Source of the DNA: Tethya wilhelma
Taxonomy: Eukaryota > Porifera > Demospongiae > Tethyida > Tethyidae
Direction: 5' to 3'
Assembly (NCBI GenBank): GCA_964030475.1
Contig: CAXIPT010000003.1
Location: 2,968,057-3,032,056 of the forward strand
DNA length: 64,000 bases
In this document: positions 10,720-20,996 of the stretch, one piece after another
Layout: every line of letters starts with the position of its first letter
How positions within the stretch are numbered: the stretch's first letter is position 1
Position numbers and translations under genes: made by a program
Notes under the pieces: model-generated
Databases searched by the model: none
Told to the model about the DNA's origin: nothing
Seen by the model: only the letters and a program-made list of their open reading frames with translations

Positions 10720-13545
10720 ATGGGTGAAGAAGAAGATTCGTTCGTGGACCTCCACAGCGAGTGGGGCTGCACCAAGGAGGCCAAGGAGCGGCTGAGAGAG
10801 GAAGGTAGGTGTCACCACCCGTCACACACCGTCATTAATACTGGTGCTGGTTGACAGGTGGTGATTGGAGGAATGGCAGATGGACCCCTCAGGAGCTGAG
10901 GACACTCAAGAGAAATGTGAAGGACTTCATGAAGGTGAGACATCCCATCCTAAATGGACACAATGTCACAGTGTGGGGTTGTTTGCTGCAGGACGAGGGA
11001 GTCACTGATCTAGCAGAGTTCATCTTCGACAACGATAGAGGCCATCACAGGAACATGTTCACATACCTTGGTGAGTGTGTTCTAATGAGAGTAGCCCCTC
11101 TCTTAATGAACTTGAATTACCCCTCTTATTAGCCAGGGATATCCAACGACCAGTGTCTGCTGTCTATCGCAAAATGATAAGAGAATATGACGTCACTAAT
11201 TATGTAGGGAGGTGGAGCCAGTCCCAAGTAGAGGAGCTGCTCAGGTCAGTTAGAGGGTAGCCCTCCTGCCACACCTCCAGTGGGAGGGTAGCTGCCACGC
11301 CTCCAGTGGGAGGGTAGCTGCCACACCTCCAGTGTGAGGGTAGCTGCCACGCCTCCAGTGGCCAAAATGGCCCCAAGTTATGCAAATATCTTCATGGGAG
11401 TAATCGAAGAAATAATGATCAACCTATCCAAGGAAAACATAAAAGTATGGAAACGCTTTATAGATGATATTTTCCTAATTTGGGTAGGATCTCGTGAGAA
11501 ACTCAAAAGAATTTATTTCAGCAATCAACCAAATACACCCAACGATTAAATTCACATTCGAAGCAGATCAAAACAAACTAATATTCTTAGATCTAGAACT
11601 ATACAAAGGAGAGAGGTTCAGTGCAACAAAAATACTTGACATAAAAACACACATCAAAAAAACCACTAAACAATTATATGTACACTCCGAATCATACCAC
11701 CCCACCGAAACTAAAAAAGCTATAATGATTGGAGAGACCACGAGATACCTAAGAACTAACTCAAACAAGGACAATTTCATGAACATGCAGGAGAAGTTAA
11801 TAGCTAAACTTGACGAGAGAGGTTACCCACCAACAGAAACAAAACAAACCATCCATAAAACCAAACACCGTAATAGACACCTTACCTTAAGAAGGAAAAA
11901 CAAACCCAAAAGACTCAATCAAACATTCTTAGTCACAACCTACAATGACGATACCAATCGAATCAAAAACATAATTAGAAAACACTGGAAATCAATTAAA
12001 AATGACCCGACCCTTAAACAAATCTTTCCCAAACCACCCCTAGTGGTAACCAGAGGTAACAAATCACTTAGAAACCTCCTAGTCAGAACTAAACTAGCCC
12101 CACTGGCAAAAGACTCGACGAAAGAGACCAGTCAAACAAACACCCCCACCAATCCAATCACCATTGAAGAAAAATATCCACTCAACCTGTTCCAAGAGAA
12201 ACTATATAACTTCACCAACCCCATTAGAAAATGCAAAAAAGAACTGTTTTACCTGTAAAATCCTAACCACTAACACTTTCGCAACAAGCACCCACGACAG
12301 AACCAAACACCCGATAAATCTGCCGGTCCCATATGTAAAATATAATTGTGACACCAAAAACATCATATATCTAGCCACTTGCACACATAAAGATTGCAAA
12401 GCACAATACGTTGGAATGTCAACCAGACCAATTAATTACCGAATATTTGAACACCTACAATCAAATTGCTCGAATATTTGAACACCTACAATCAAATTGC
12501 TCGGGCATAGGCAAACACATACAAAATAGCAACCATAAACGAGCAGACATAAAATTCCAAATCCTAGAAATGGCACCCCCTTACCTTGAGAGAGAAAATT
12601 TAAACAGATGGTTAAAACAGAGAGAATATTATTGGATATGCAAATTAGGAACTCTGACCAAACTTTCAAACAAAGGCCTAAATAAAACAATCTATGATAA
12701 TAACAAATGAAAGCTAATCCACCTGACCAATATAACCTTTAAAGCACAGGCGCGTGTAGTTCCCACCCATCCTGACTCTATCACTGAAACCGTCTCTCTA
12801 ATAACTCTACAGGTTGCACAGTATCCATGGCAACCACTGGTGCAGGATCGGCAGGCTGCTGGGTGTGAGTGGTCGTGCTGCTCAAGACAAGCATCGCTCC
12901 CTCACCCAGGACAAGAACAAAGGTATGTCACACTCACGAGGTCACATGATCCATTCCAGGAGGTGCTCTTCTTCCCAGGGCCGTGGTCCGAGGGTGAAGA
13001 GAGGAGGCTGGTGGCGGCCATGGAACGGACCTGTGGTGCTCGTTATTTGGAGGGCCACACCTTGCCTCTGACTGTGACCTGGGAGAACATTGCTGACCTG
13101 GTAGCCACGAGGAATGCCTCGCAGTGCAGGACAAAGTGGCAGTTCTACTTGTCGTGGAGGGAGCAGGGAGGCACAAAGCAGTGGGACATTCTGGACGACC
13201 TCAAGCTGTTACAAGTGTTGTCCTCTGAAGAGCATCAGGACGAGGATGAGGTGGACTGGGCTGGCCTCTCCAAGGACTGGCCCAGTGCACGCTCCCCATT
13301 TCACCTCCGCAACAAGTGGGCGTGTCTCAGGAGGTGTGTCCCACAGTACAGTATCAAGAGTTACCAAGGTACCTATTTCCCTCTCCCAGTGTGTGTGTGT
13401 TTATCAGTGTAATGATACTGGTCTGCAATATAATTATTTATTTCCAGAGAACCTGGACTACTTGGTGGAGCACCATGTGCCAGCACTAGAGGCAAAGATA
13501 TCAAAACTGTATGTACTCAATGAGGACAGTGACAGAGACACATAG
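10720..13545 (+). CDS. DMTF1: DMTF1-like Myb transcription factor
   Basis: Cyclin D-binding Myb-like factor; in vertebrates a DNA-binding regulator of ARF and cell cycle. Exons 10720-10804, 10858-10934, 10992-11070, 11133-11244, 12813-12922, 12979-13368, 13448-13545 give 316 residues. The family's extended N-terminal region is clear (NGRWTPQELRTLKRNV, IQRPVSAVYRKMIREYD, NYVGRWSQSQVEEL), followed by Myb repeats (GNHWCRIGRLLGVSGRAAQD, GPWSEGEERRL, SQCRTKWQFYLSW, RSPFHLRNKW). It is much shorter than human DMTF1 because the C-terminal transactivation region is missing, ending at NEDSDRDT. Intron 4 is 1.57 kb, far longer than the others, because it holds a minisatellite and a Penelope-like fragment. 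Confidence 0.88.
11253..11362 (+). repeat. minisatellite, about 26-base unit, four copies
   Basis: Tandem units of GGGTAGCTGCCACGCCTCCA plus GTGGGA-type bases, with single-base differences, directly before the Penelope-like fragment in DMTF1 intron 4. Confidence 0.8.
11359..12720 (+). mobile_element. 5'-truncated Penelope-like element
   Basis: The reading begins inside the reverse transcriptase with MAPSYANIFMG and the catalytic FIDDIF box, shifts frame near 11520, continues through FIDDIF-downstream thumb sequence (IFLDLELYKGERFSATK) to 12258, then shifts again into a GIY-YIG endonuclease (NIIYLATCTHKDC, AQYVGMSTRPI, with NSNHKRADI and YYWICKLGTL). A 33-base tandem duplication at about 12436-12502 also breaks the endonuclease frame. 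The sequence is A-rich on the coding strand, unlike the flanking exons. The N-terminal RT motifs are missing, so it is a dead insertion lying in the DMTF1 intron in the same orientation as the gene. Confidence 0.85.
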
Positions 13546-13789
13546 CCATGCTTGCAATATTGGTAGCTGTAATAATTGAATTGATTCACTTTCAACCAGT
13601 TATAATGATTTTATATTATTATGGATTAATGACAGTCCCTCTGGGTTACAAAGATGATAATAAATACACTACAAATATAATGACTACCATAACCCCTGCT
13701 GCGCATGCGCACCAAGGGTTAATAATACAATACACTGCCTGTACAACAATCACATTACAAACACAGTACACACATGATGGGATGGGACC

Positions 13790-15951
13790 TCACAGTCCAC
13801 TCTCACTGAGGTCGATCAAGTCTGGAACGGGCTGTGTTGGTTTGAGGGAAGGAGGAGGACTGGCGATGATGGAAGTGACCTGCTCCCTGAGGCCGTCTCT
13901 AAACTCTGTCATCTTCTCCTCCAGCTCCCTCCCCTCTATGAGCAGCAACTGGAGGCGGTCTGTCAGGTCCTTCAGCCCGTGACAGCACGACTGGAGGAGA
14001 AGACACACTCACCATGAAGACAGTGTGGCTGATGAACAGAAAGGGCCTACCTTCAACATCTGTATCTTGATCTCGTCTTCATCAGTGTCATCCTCCGCCA
14101 AGAGGAGGTCCACGTCACTCCTGCCGTTGATGTAGCCCATCTTGGAGTTAAACTCTTCAGGGGACATCTTGAGGTTCTCAGCAGAGATGTTCTCAATGAA
14201 GGATATGGCACCACACTGCAGCAGGATCAGAGAATGGCACTACACATTCAGGCATGCCAGCTATATCAATGTTAACTGTTTCCTAGCTAATAGCAGGGAA
14301 GTCTCGCAGGCCAGACTCTTCCCAAGGAATTGGGCTGGCCTGCGACACAGAGCTAGTGGTGGGTGTACCAGGTTGGTGAAGTAGTAGCCAGCCTCTCCGC
14401 TCATCAGCCTCACTGGGTTACAGAACCTTGAGATGTAACTGAAGAGAGAGAGAGAGGGGGGGAGAAACACATGAGCCCCTGCTCATCACAGAGAGAGGGG
14501 GAGAAACACATGAGCCCCTGCTCATCACTGCACATGCACCTACTAACTTGACGTTGGAGTGCAGGTGCTGAGGACTAGTGTAGATGACCAGGAATATGAG
14601 AGAAGGAAGAAACTCATCCGCACTGGCCGGCCCATCCTGGGAGATCTTGAGAGCACCAAGGAGATGGGTGCAGCACCTGGCCACACACGCCAACTTGTCC
14701 TGAGGGGCTTTCTTCCCATCCACAGCACACAGCTCTAGTAACACACACAACACTGTACCTCTAGCACCTTAGTTAGTGTGACGACCCCTTACCATCTCTT
14801 GCCTGGGAGACCATCATCTGCACCTGCTTGTTGTGCAGGTTGAGAGGGATGTCGAGGTGGTGGGGCTCCAGCCAATGGAGCATCCTGATCCTGCGCACCA
14901 ACAGAAGGTCCTTCATCTCGTCATCACACGACGCCAGCATGAACACACTACAGCATAGACAGATCACATGACAGTCACATGATAGTCATATGACACAGTG
15001 TCTGGACGTACTTCTGGTAGATGCTGGTCATGAGGTGCTTCTCTATTCCATCGAGCATGTCTTGCTGCTGGTCCTCATTCATGGCTCTGAAGAGGGGGTG
15101 GGTCTGGAGCCTCTCTCCCATGCTCTGCAACACACACACACACAGCCAGCCATCAAGACAGCTCAACCACAGCGGAGCAACTCACAGCNGGACGTACTTC
15201 TGGTAGATGCTGGTCATGAGGTGCTTCTCTATTCCATCGAGCATGTCTTGCTGCTGGTCCTCATTCATGGCTCTGAAGAGGGGGTGGGTCTGGAGCCTCT
15301 CTCCCATGCTCTGCAACACACACACACACAGCCAGCCATCAAGACAGCTCAACCACAGCGGAGCAACTCACAGCATAGAACTCTTGCACATACTCTGACA
15401 GCTCATCAACATTGGCAGTTGATTTCTCTGTGATCTGCTTGTGGAAACTGGGGGGGGGGGGACAACATTGAATGACTACAAGTGGCAGGCTACCAGTGGC
15501 CGACTACCAGTAGCTGGCACACTACTGCCCAGAGGAGGTACGACACGAGTGCGCCTTTGCTGAACTGGCAAACAGGATGCACGTGATCAACTTTCATTGT
15601 GAAGTTATTGTGGTCACATGAATTAATGGACTTGCCGGCTCAGCAAAGGTGCACTCGTGTCGCACCTCCTCTGACTACTGCCTACCTCTTAAGGTGAGTG
15701 GCAATGTCCTGGGCAGCCGGTCTCTTGATGGTCTTAAGGAACTCGTTAAAAGGCTCCGCCCCTCCTCGACTGTTCCTCCGCCCACCACCTAATGAATGAC
15801 AACCATTCTGATAACCAGTTGATGACAAGCCAGCACAAAGCAGAGCACAAAGTACCTTTCTTTGTTGTGTCAGCTGGTGCCAGTGAACTAGGACTAGCAG
15901 ACGAGATACGAAGAGGAGAACCACTCTTGAAGAACTTCCCATGGCTGCAGT

Positions 15952-15995
<44 letters not shown>

Positions 15996-16295
15996 TCAAT
16001 GGATGGTGACAACACATCTCATGTAGCATGCTAGAGAGCAATGACATAGCAGGTAGAAATGAAACATCCAAATAAAACGCGACGAAGGCTCTCGAGCCAA
16101 AACGTCCAAATAAAGTTTCATTTCTACCTGCTATGTCATTGCTCTCTAGCACACTGAATCAAATATATACATAGCAATGAGCCTGTACAATATCACATCT
16201 CATGTACCTACCCCTTAGCTGCTGACTGGACCCGTTTCTTCATGTTAAACCTCAGGAAGGGAAGCCTGTCCCCAGATGCTGAACAGAGAGAGAGA

Positions 16296-16348
<53 letters not shown>

Positions 16349-16708
16349 AGAGAGAGAGAGAGAATATTATGATTGTGTGTGTGTGTGTGTGTGTGATGGA
16401 TGTTACCTGTGTCGGAGGACTGCTCCTCCAGGGGTGTCCTTTGACCTTGCTGTCCACTGCGTTCTTCCATTATTTCTTTGAAGCATTTTGAGCAATAGCC
16501 CATGTACATCGGGTTACCATAGAAACCACATCTACAGGTACAAGGACAGTTCATGTGCCACCCACCCAACCAACCAGTGCTGTTGATTAGTGTTCACTGG
16601 TTGGAATCAAGGCTGAGCAGTGAACTAATGATATCCTCACTTGTTCTTGCAGCGGAGGTCGGGGTTAGGGAGCCTCTTGGCCGAGGAGGGATCGACTCCT
16701 GCTTCCAT
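13790..16708 (-). CDS. RABGEF1: RABGEF1 / Rabex-5, Rab5 guanine exchange factor
   Basis: Early-endosome Rab5 activator that also binds ubiquitin. Exons 16708-16641, 16531-16407, 16278-16212, 15944-15856, 15788-15686, 15447-15372, 15310-15198, 14947-14793, 14734-14548, 14438-14369, 14215-14051, 13990-13790 total 472 residues. An A20-type zinc finger opens the protein ([19 protein letters not shown]). A helical bundle ([15 protein letters not shown]) precedes the VPS9 catalytic domain, whose hallmark [17 protein letters not shown] and [21 protein letters not shown] are intact. A short C-terminal coiled coil ends near LIDLSESGL. One exon appears twice (15198-15310 and 15012-15124) and exons 1-2 recur at 17619-17686 and 17385-17509; both are contig-join artefacts. 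Introns carry three inverted-repeat elements and CT or GT arrays. Confidence 0.92.
14300..14350. repeat. short inverted repeat in RABGEF1 intron
   Basis: TCGCAGGCCAG and CTGGCCTGCGA form a hairpin around a short centre with further partial pairing (CCCAA/TTGGG). Possibly a tiny MITE. Confidence 0.45.
15004..15374. repeat. unmerged contig overlap at N 15189
   Basis: Bases 15004-15188 and 15190-15374 read identically (185 bases) on either side of a single N, doubling one RABGEF1 exon. Best explained as two overlapping contigs placed end to end. Confidence 0.85.
15530..15673. mobile_element. hAT-like MITE, 144 bases
   Basis: Inverted ends CAGAGGAGGTACGACACGAG and its near-complement ACCTCCTCTG extend about 41 bases with a few mismatches. 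Direct repeats ACTACTGCC flank it at 15521-15529 and 15674-15682. The CAGNG start and an 8-9 base duplication fit hAT elements. It lies in a RABGEF1 intron. Confidence 0.75.
15955..15992 (-). repeat. GT array (sense), RABGEF1 intron
   Basis: Ends about 10 bases before the CACTGCAG acceptor of exon 15944. Confidence 0.9.
16030..16150. repeat. 36-base inverted repeat, 121-base element
   Basis: GCTAGAGAGCAATGACATAG and the following 16 bases recur as a perfect reverse complement at 16115-16150. The spacer contains the small palindrome GGCTCTCGAGCC. In a RABGEF1 intron; CACATCTCATGTA occurs on both sides, near 16013 and 16194. Confidence 0.75.
16283..16363 (-). repeat. CT array (sense), RABGEF1 intron
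   Basis: Reads CTCTCTGTTCAG into exon 16278. The same array, with a different length, opens the second contig at 17243-17341. Confidence 0.9.
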
Positions 16709-16871
16709 CTTTGAGTCACATACACCTTGCAGATTACGTAATTGTTTGTCAATAGCGGTGGGCGTGGCTTTCAATACGTGCTAAATACGTCATCAAAGTT
16801 GTAAAATACTATCTGATCTTCAGCTTAGAAACACTTCAAAGACAAAAAGAAGACTAGCTACACTTCTGGCG
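16709..16871. promoter_or_regulatory. shared head-to-head promoter, RABGEF1/CARD gene
   Basis: 163 bases separate the start codons. It contains GTGGGCGTGG and ACGTCATC (CRE-like half) motifs. The same region is repeated at 17687-17849 by the contig overlap. Confidence 0.45.
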
Positions 16872-17232
16872 ATGACTCCGCATTCGAGCAGCTCTAGCGT
16901 TCAACTCAACGAAGATGACATGACAAAGATTAAGAATAAAGTTCTGGAGGTTCTGAGAGCCAAGCTGGTGGACTACGTAGACCCCAGGAGGTTCGTGACG
17001 TACCTCAGAGCCCACTCCGTCCTTGATCAAAGGGAGTGCGATGAGATCAAGTCAGCGTGTGGGAGGTCGCGCTGCGAGGGAGCAGAAAAGTTCCTGGATG
17101 TCCTGACGACCAAGGGATCGCGAGGCTATGACCAGTTCTGTACCGTCCTCATGAAGGACCAGACACAGATGTTCCTGCTGACAGCCATGAACAAGAAACT
17201 AGAGCTCTACAAAGATTACCGCAGGAAACAGA
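16872..17232 (+). other. CARD exon 1, false duplicate copy
   Basis: Identical, as far as I can read, to 17850-18210, including its GTGAGTCCC donor, and cut off by the N at 17242. It has no downstream exon of its own. It should be removed together with its partner region when the contig overlap is collapsed. Confidence 0.8.
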
Positions 17233-17242
17233 GTGAGTCCCN

Positions 17243-17326
<84 letters not shown>

Positions 17327-17849
17327 AGAGAGAGAGAGAGAATATTATGATTGTGTGTGTGTGTGTGTGTGTGATGGATGTTACCTGTGTCGGAGGACTG
17401 CTCCTCCAGGGGTGTCCTTTGACCTTGCTGTCCACTGCGTTCTTCCATTATTTCTTTGAAGCATTTTGAGCAATAGCCCATGTACATCGGGTTACCATAG
17501 AAACCACATCTACAGGTACAAGGACAGTTCATGTGCCACCCACCCAACCAACCAGTGCTGTTGATTAGTGTTCACTGGTTGGAATCAAGGCTGAGCAGTG
17601 AACTAATGATATCCTCACTTGTTCTTGCAGCGGAGGTCGGGGTTAGGGAGCCTCTTGGCCGAGGAGGGATCGACTCCTGCTTCCATCTTTGAGTCACATA
17701 CACCTTGCAGATTACGTAATTGTTTGTCAATAGCGGTGGGCGTGGCTTTCAATACGTGCTAAATACGTCATCAAAGTTGTAAAATACTATCTGATCTTCA
17801 GCTTAGAAACACTTCAAAGACAAAAAGAAGACTAGCTACACTTCTGGCG

Positions 17850-18268
17850 ATGACTCCGCATTCGAGCAGCTCTAGCGTTCAACTCAACGAAGATGACATG
17901 ACAAAGATTAAGAATAAAGTTCTGGAGGTTCTGAGAGCCAAGCTGGTGGACTACGTAGACCCCAGGAGGTTCGTGACGTACCTCAGAGCCCACTCCGTCC
18001 TTGATCAAAGGGAGTGCGATGAGATCAAGTCAGCGTGTGGGAGGTCGCGCTGCGAGGGAGCAGAAAAGTTCCTGGATGTCCTGACGACCAAGGGATCGCG
18101 AGGCTATGACCAGTTCTGTACCGTCCTCATGAAGGACCAGACACAGATGTTCCTGCTGACAGCCATGAACAAGAAACTAGAGCTCTACAAAGATTACCGC
18201 AGGAAACAGAGTGAGTCCCTCACTGCCTGGTGTATACCATGTAGAGGATGAGTCGATCACTTTATTAT

Positions 18269-18302
<34 letters not shown>

Positions 18303-18768
18303 GGCACCATTAGTTGCTAAGGAGTATGAAGAGTGGAAGAAGGAACAAGAAATGCAACGAAAGAAACAAATCCAAATGCTGACTCAGCATAAACAACATC
18401 CTCCTCCGATGGTACATCCCATGGCTAACCATTCCCCTCAATTCACTGTCCCCCCGAACATTTACTACCCCCCTAATTATCGCCATGACGAGTTGTCTGG
18501 GAGCCAGCCTCTGTGTAGATCAAGGTCCCCAGTTCCCTTTCCTGCCACAGAAGGAGGTGGCACCAGTGTTGATGAGGACCACAGGGGGATGATTGTATTT
18601 CGAGGAGACCTCCCTCATGGCTACACTGGTGTCCCTGGGCCTCAACAGTGGAACCACCCTCCGCAAGAGCACACAATGGCAATGTACTATCACCCAAGCC
18701 CCACCCATGCCCCCACCCCCCTTCACAATTCCCCTAGGGAGTGTCCGACTGGTCAAGAGGGACAATAA
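17850..18768 (+). CDS. CARD-domain adaptor with proline-rich tail
   Basis: Two exons (17850-18210, 18314-18768) encode 271 residues. Exon 1 is almost entirely a CARD of the CARD9/CARD11/BCL10 type, residues about 10-115: RFVTYLRAHSVLD, ECDEIKS, AEKFLDVLTTKGSRGYDQF, MNKKLELYKDYRR. Exon 2 begins with a charged helix (AKEYEEWKKEQEMQRKKQIQ) then a proline, histidine and tyrosine-rich tail (PPNIYYPPNYR) of no known domain. There is no coiled coil, MAGUK or caspase domain, so it would act as a short adaptor, as BCL10 does. It is divergently paired with RABGEF1. A role in innate immune or apoptotic signalling is inferred only from the CARD. The intron's AC array ends 13 bases before the acceptor. 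Confidence 0.8.
18271..18300 (+). repeat. AC array, CARD gene intron
   Basis: Ends 13 bases before the CATTAG acceptor of exon 18314. Confidence 0.9.
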
Positions 18769-18922
18769 CACTATCAGAAAATGACTTCTCACTTCCCCTA
18801 GCACTCATTGTTTTTGTAAATTTATCTTTTTGTGTTTTCAGTTCCATCAAATAACTTCATCAATTATTATACAAACATGAAATCTTTAAAGTATTAATTG
18901 GAACAACAGTGAAGGTACTGGC

Positions 18923-20490
18923 TCATGTGGAACCATCAAGGGAAATGCTGGTGTCTGCAGTGACATGAAATGGTCCCTCTCTGTCATATTGCTTCAGTTT
19001 GAGCAGCTGTGCACTGTCAAACACCCTCTCAGCAGTAGTGGATGTCACAATGGAGTGGACAATGGCGTACTTCATTTCCTTGCCTTCCTTGCTGTTCTCT
19101 GTCTTTCTGTCCAGGAGGTACTCCATGAAGCCAGGCTGGGAGAGCCACTCTCCCTGGGCCCATTCAAAGGGAGCTGTGGCTACCAGCACTCCAAGACCAG
19201 CCAGTCGGAGATCAGTGAAAGGCTGCTTGATAATGGACATAAGTGTTGCCATCATGTTGGGGTGGATAGAGTTAAACCATTGTCCACTGGTAGAGCTCTG
19301 GTCCTCACAGGAGAGGAGCATTGCCACAGCTCTGAGAGACCGGACTCGTACATCAGATGCCCCACTGGCGATGCACTCTCCAATGGTCTTGAGAGCAGAG
19401 GTGGTCTGTGAGTCCAGCGAGAGCAACACCTTCCTGCCAGAGAGGGTTGAACCCAGCACCCCTAGCGTATCCATGGCAACACCCCATAGAGTTGGTTCGT
19501 GGGGGGTCTTCACCGTCTCAAACACCACTTGAAGGAACTCAGGATACCGAGAGCAGATGTCAGGAAGACCAGCATCCTTTTGGAGAGAGAGACGACCAAA
19601 GAATTTGAGCAAACCTACACATTTGAAATATCAGTTGAACAGATTGCCATGTGGACTCTACCATGTGATGCAGGCCCACCTGGAACAACAACACTGGCAA
19701 AAGGGTCGCTCCGCGAGGCAAGGAGAAGAGAGTGTATCTTCTCCAGCACCTGCTGACTCTCCAGAAACATCCTGCCTTCACGGCTGTCAATTAGCTGACT
19801 CAGCAGTTCAACAGCATTCAGTTTGATCAGGATATCATCCAGTTGCAGCTCTTGGACCAGTCTCTCCAGCAACCCAGAGGACTGGATCACCACAGCACCA
19901 TTCTCATCACCTCTCACCATCACCTGCACACCCAGATCATACACTCTGTAGCGAACAATGTCCTTCTTTCCCATCATCATCTCCACATCCAAGAGGAACC
20001 CCTCAATCACTGCGTCACTCAGCTGGCCGGGCCTCACCAAGAACTTCAAGAGGAGATCAGAGGCTAGCTTCGCACATTTCAGATCATCCTCTGAAATAAT
20101 GAGAGTAAGAAGATGGAACATTGTCGGTGCCGTTACCATAGCTACCACTGCTGGGTCGTCAATGTGTTTATTGAGAACATGTACACACATCATTTTCACG
20201 TCAGCTCTGCTCTGCTGGATACCTAGCTCGATGAACTGACTGTAATCCACTAGAACAGACGATGGAAAGCTAGTGAACAGCTTCTCCAATACTGAGCATG
20301 CAGAGTTGACTTCATCTTGGCTGTTGGACTGGAGCACCTTGAAGAGCAGCGGCAGAGGAACGCTCTGGCTCACTCGTAAGGCGTAGGAAGAGGATGGCTC
20401 CGACTCCAGCAGTGCATTGAGATCTTGAAGGGCCTTGAGGACAGCCTCACCAAGCTGAAGAGACTGGGTTATTTCCTCCAAATTAGCCAT
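18923..20490 (-). CDS. PSMD5: PSMD5, 26S proteasome assembly chaperone
   Basis: S5b/PSMD5 holds the base subcomplex (PSMC2-PSMC1-PSMD2) during 19S assembly. Two large exons (20490-19680, 19614-18923) encode 500 residues, close to the human 504. Armadillo/HEAT-like helices run throughout; best-matching blocks are MMGKKDIVRYRVYDLGVQV, SDPFASVVVPGLLKFFGRL across the splice junction, GVAMDTLGVLGS, QPFTDLRLAGLGVL, PGFMEYLLDR and EGPFHVTADTS. Start chosen at ATGGCTAAT-type MANLEEI (20490); upstream codons lack an ATG. Tail-to-tail with the CARD gene, 154 bases apart. Confidence 0.9.
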
Positions 20491-20996
20491 TTTTTGCTGA
20501 CTGTACACCACGTGGGTAACTTATTAAACGAATAATATATTTTTTACTAGAATTTGTCACGTGACTTATTTGTTCCGAGCGAAGCGAGGCTATGTTTGGG
20601 TTCAATCGAGATTTTTCGTGGACGACGTGATGGCAGACCAAGGTAAACTTCGTGGCGTATCTTGGCTGTGCTTCAGGGGTTTCTCACAAAAGTAAGTAAG
20701 GCACTTTGCCTCATCATGAACTTGTCTCAGGCCAACTTGGGAGATGAAACTGTAGCTTAGAGCGTGGATAGAGTGCCTTGTGACTTTTTGGGCCAAGTTA
20801 GATAGTAGGTTTTTACTGAGACGATCTTTGCCCTGGTGCCCAGACTTGCGACGATCTTTGCCAGAGCGATTGGGAATGTGACCGTTGGATCGTGGAGCTG
20901 CTGAGCGAGGATTGCACTTAGTGTACCCCTAGTTTACATCATGATTTGCTGATTCAGCATTACATTGCAGTTTCTCTGTGGCCAGTGTGAGGTGCG
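20491..20996. promoter_or_regulatory. intergenic region, PSMD5/raw-like
   Basis: Head-to-head gap of 506 bases. It holds an E-box CACGTG at 20558-20563 and ATGGCAGACCAAG followed by a GTAAAC donor-like site near 20631-20646, which could be a tiny first exon of the raw-like gene. Nothing else coding is seen. Confidence 0.4.

Larger units (their letters stand above)
16364..18219. repeat. unmerged contig overlap at N 17242
   Basis: About 878 bases (16364-17241 and 17342-18219, offset 978) are repeated; the join falls in a GA array, whose length differs between copies. RABGEF1 exons 1-2, the shared promoter and CARD exon 1 are all doubled. Confidence 0.85.

Noticed and set aside
11494..12258. 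254-codon frame as a host gene
   Set aside because: It is the downstream reverse-transcriptase part of a Penelope-like element, with the FIDDIF box in the preceding frame.
13546..13789. extra exon between DMTF1 and RABGEF1
   Set aside because: AT-rich, stops in all frames, and both genes already end cleanly in phase.
16242..16569. Ser-Leu and Arg-Glu repeat proteins over GA/CT arrays
   Set aside because: Translation of dinucleotide arrays keeps frames open by chance; all such frames were discarded.
16872..17459. CARD protein ending in a long Arg-Glu run
   Set aside because: It reads through the N contig join at 17242; the true second exon is at 18314.
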